DNA from: Melioribacteraceae bacterium
Lineage (GTDB): Bacteria > Bacteroidota > Ignavibacteria > Ignavibacteriales > Melioribacteraceae
Direction: 5' to 3'
Length of the DNA stretch: 6,037 nt
Assembly (NCBI GenBank): GCA_027036655.1
Contig: JALWEC010000560.1
Coordinates: forward strand, 1 to 6,037
Positions 5,972 through 6,037 of the stretch are shown piece after piece. The notes under the pieces were generated by a model. It made no database searches. It saw only the letters and a program-made list of their open reading frames with translations, and had not been told where the DNA came from. How positions within the stretch are numbered: the stretch's first letter is position 1; every line of letters starts with the position of its first letter. The position numbers were made by a program, and so were the translations under genes.

Positions 5972-6037
5972 TTATCCTTCCGACATAATTAATTTATTTA
6001 CTAACTCTGCAACACCGTTAAGTGTAAATTCATGAGG
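5972..6037 (-). CDS. hemD: 3' end of probable uroporphyrinogen-III synthase (partial)
   Basis: The frame is open from the right edge and ends in TAA at 5974-5972, giving the C-terminal peptide PHEFTLNGVAELVNKLIMSEG (21 residues); the rest lies outside the window. The stop is 4 bases before the hemE ATG, and its last codons contain the hemE Shine-Dalgarno sequence, so it is translated and transcribed with hemE. The pattern of an aromatic residue, T, a hydrophobic residue, x-G and then a hydrophobic helix resembles the C-terminal helix of HemD proteins, which often end in sequences like YTIEGLVEAI. The position before hemE is also common for hemD. Twenty-one residues cannot prove the identity, and hemC or an unrelated gene is possible. 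The frame itself is more certain than the name. Confidence 0.6.
   Translation of the reverse strand, partial: PHEFTLNGVAELVNKLIMSEG
5975..5981 (-). promoter_or_regulatory. Ribosome binding site of hemE
   Basis: GGAAGGA on the minus strand lies seven bases before the hemE ATG at 5967, inside the final codons of the upstream gene. It is the clearest Shine-Dalgarno sequence in the window and fixes the hemE start. Confidence 0.8.

Overview
The window holds a compact block of haem (tetrapyrrole) biosynthesis genes, all on the minus strand, so transcription runs from right to left. From upstream to downstream they are: the 3' end of a probable hemD (5972-6037, cut by the window edge), hemE (4918-5967), hemN (3537-4925), hemH (2587-3537), hemY (1247-2590) and, after a 187-base gap, hemB (79-1059). 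No mobile element, RNA gene, CRISPR array or plus-strand gene is supported.

Together the genes cover most of the route from 5-aminolevulinate to protohaem. HemB makes porphobilinogen, HemD closes the uroporphyrinogen III ring, HemE decarboxylates it to coproporphyrinogen III, HemN makes protoporphyrinogen IX, HemY oxidises this to protoporphyrin IX, and HemH inserts iron. Only the ALA-forming enzymes and HemC are absent; they may lie upstream of the right edge. The five genes from hemD to hemY are packed with gaps or overlaps of a few bases: a 4-base gap, then overlaps of 8, 1 and 4 bases. This is a single operon by layout. hemB stands apart behind an AT-rich spacer with several small inverted repeats, so it may have its own promoter or be regulated separately.

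The organism is a bacterium of moderate-to-low GC. Shine-Dalgarno-like sequences lie before hemE and hemB, which argues against typical Bacteroidia or Flavobacteriia. The protein style and the pairing of HemN with a FAD-type HemY would fit the Ignavibacteriota/Chlorobiota neighbourhood, but this is an impression, not a demonstrated placement.

The genes are ordinary, and I see no undescribed system. The parts most worth a second look are non-coding: a very regular tandem palindrome at 18-43, downstream of hemB, and two overlapping, mutually exclusive inverted repeats in the hemB leader (1125-1156). Neither is followed by a T-run, so both look more like protein-binding or RNA-folding elements than simple terminators.
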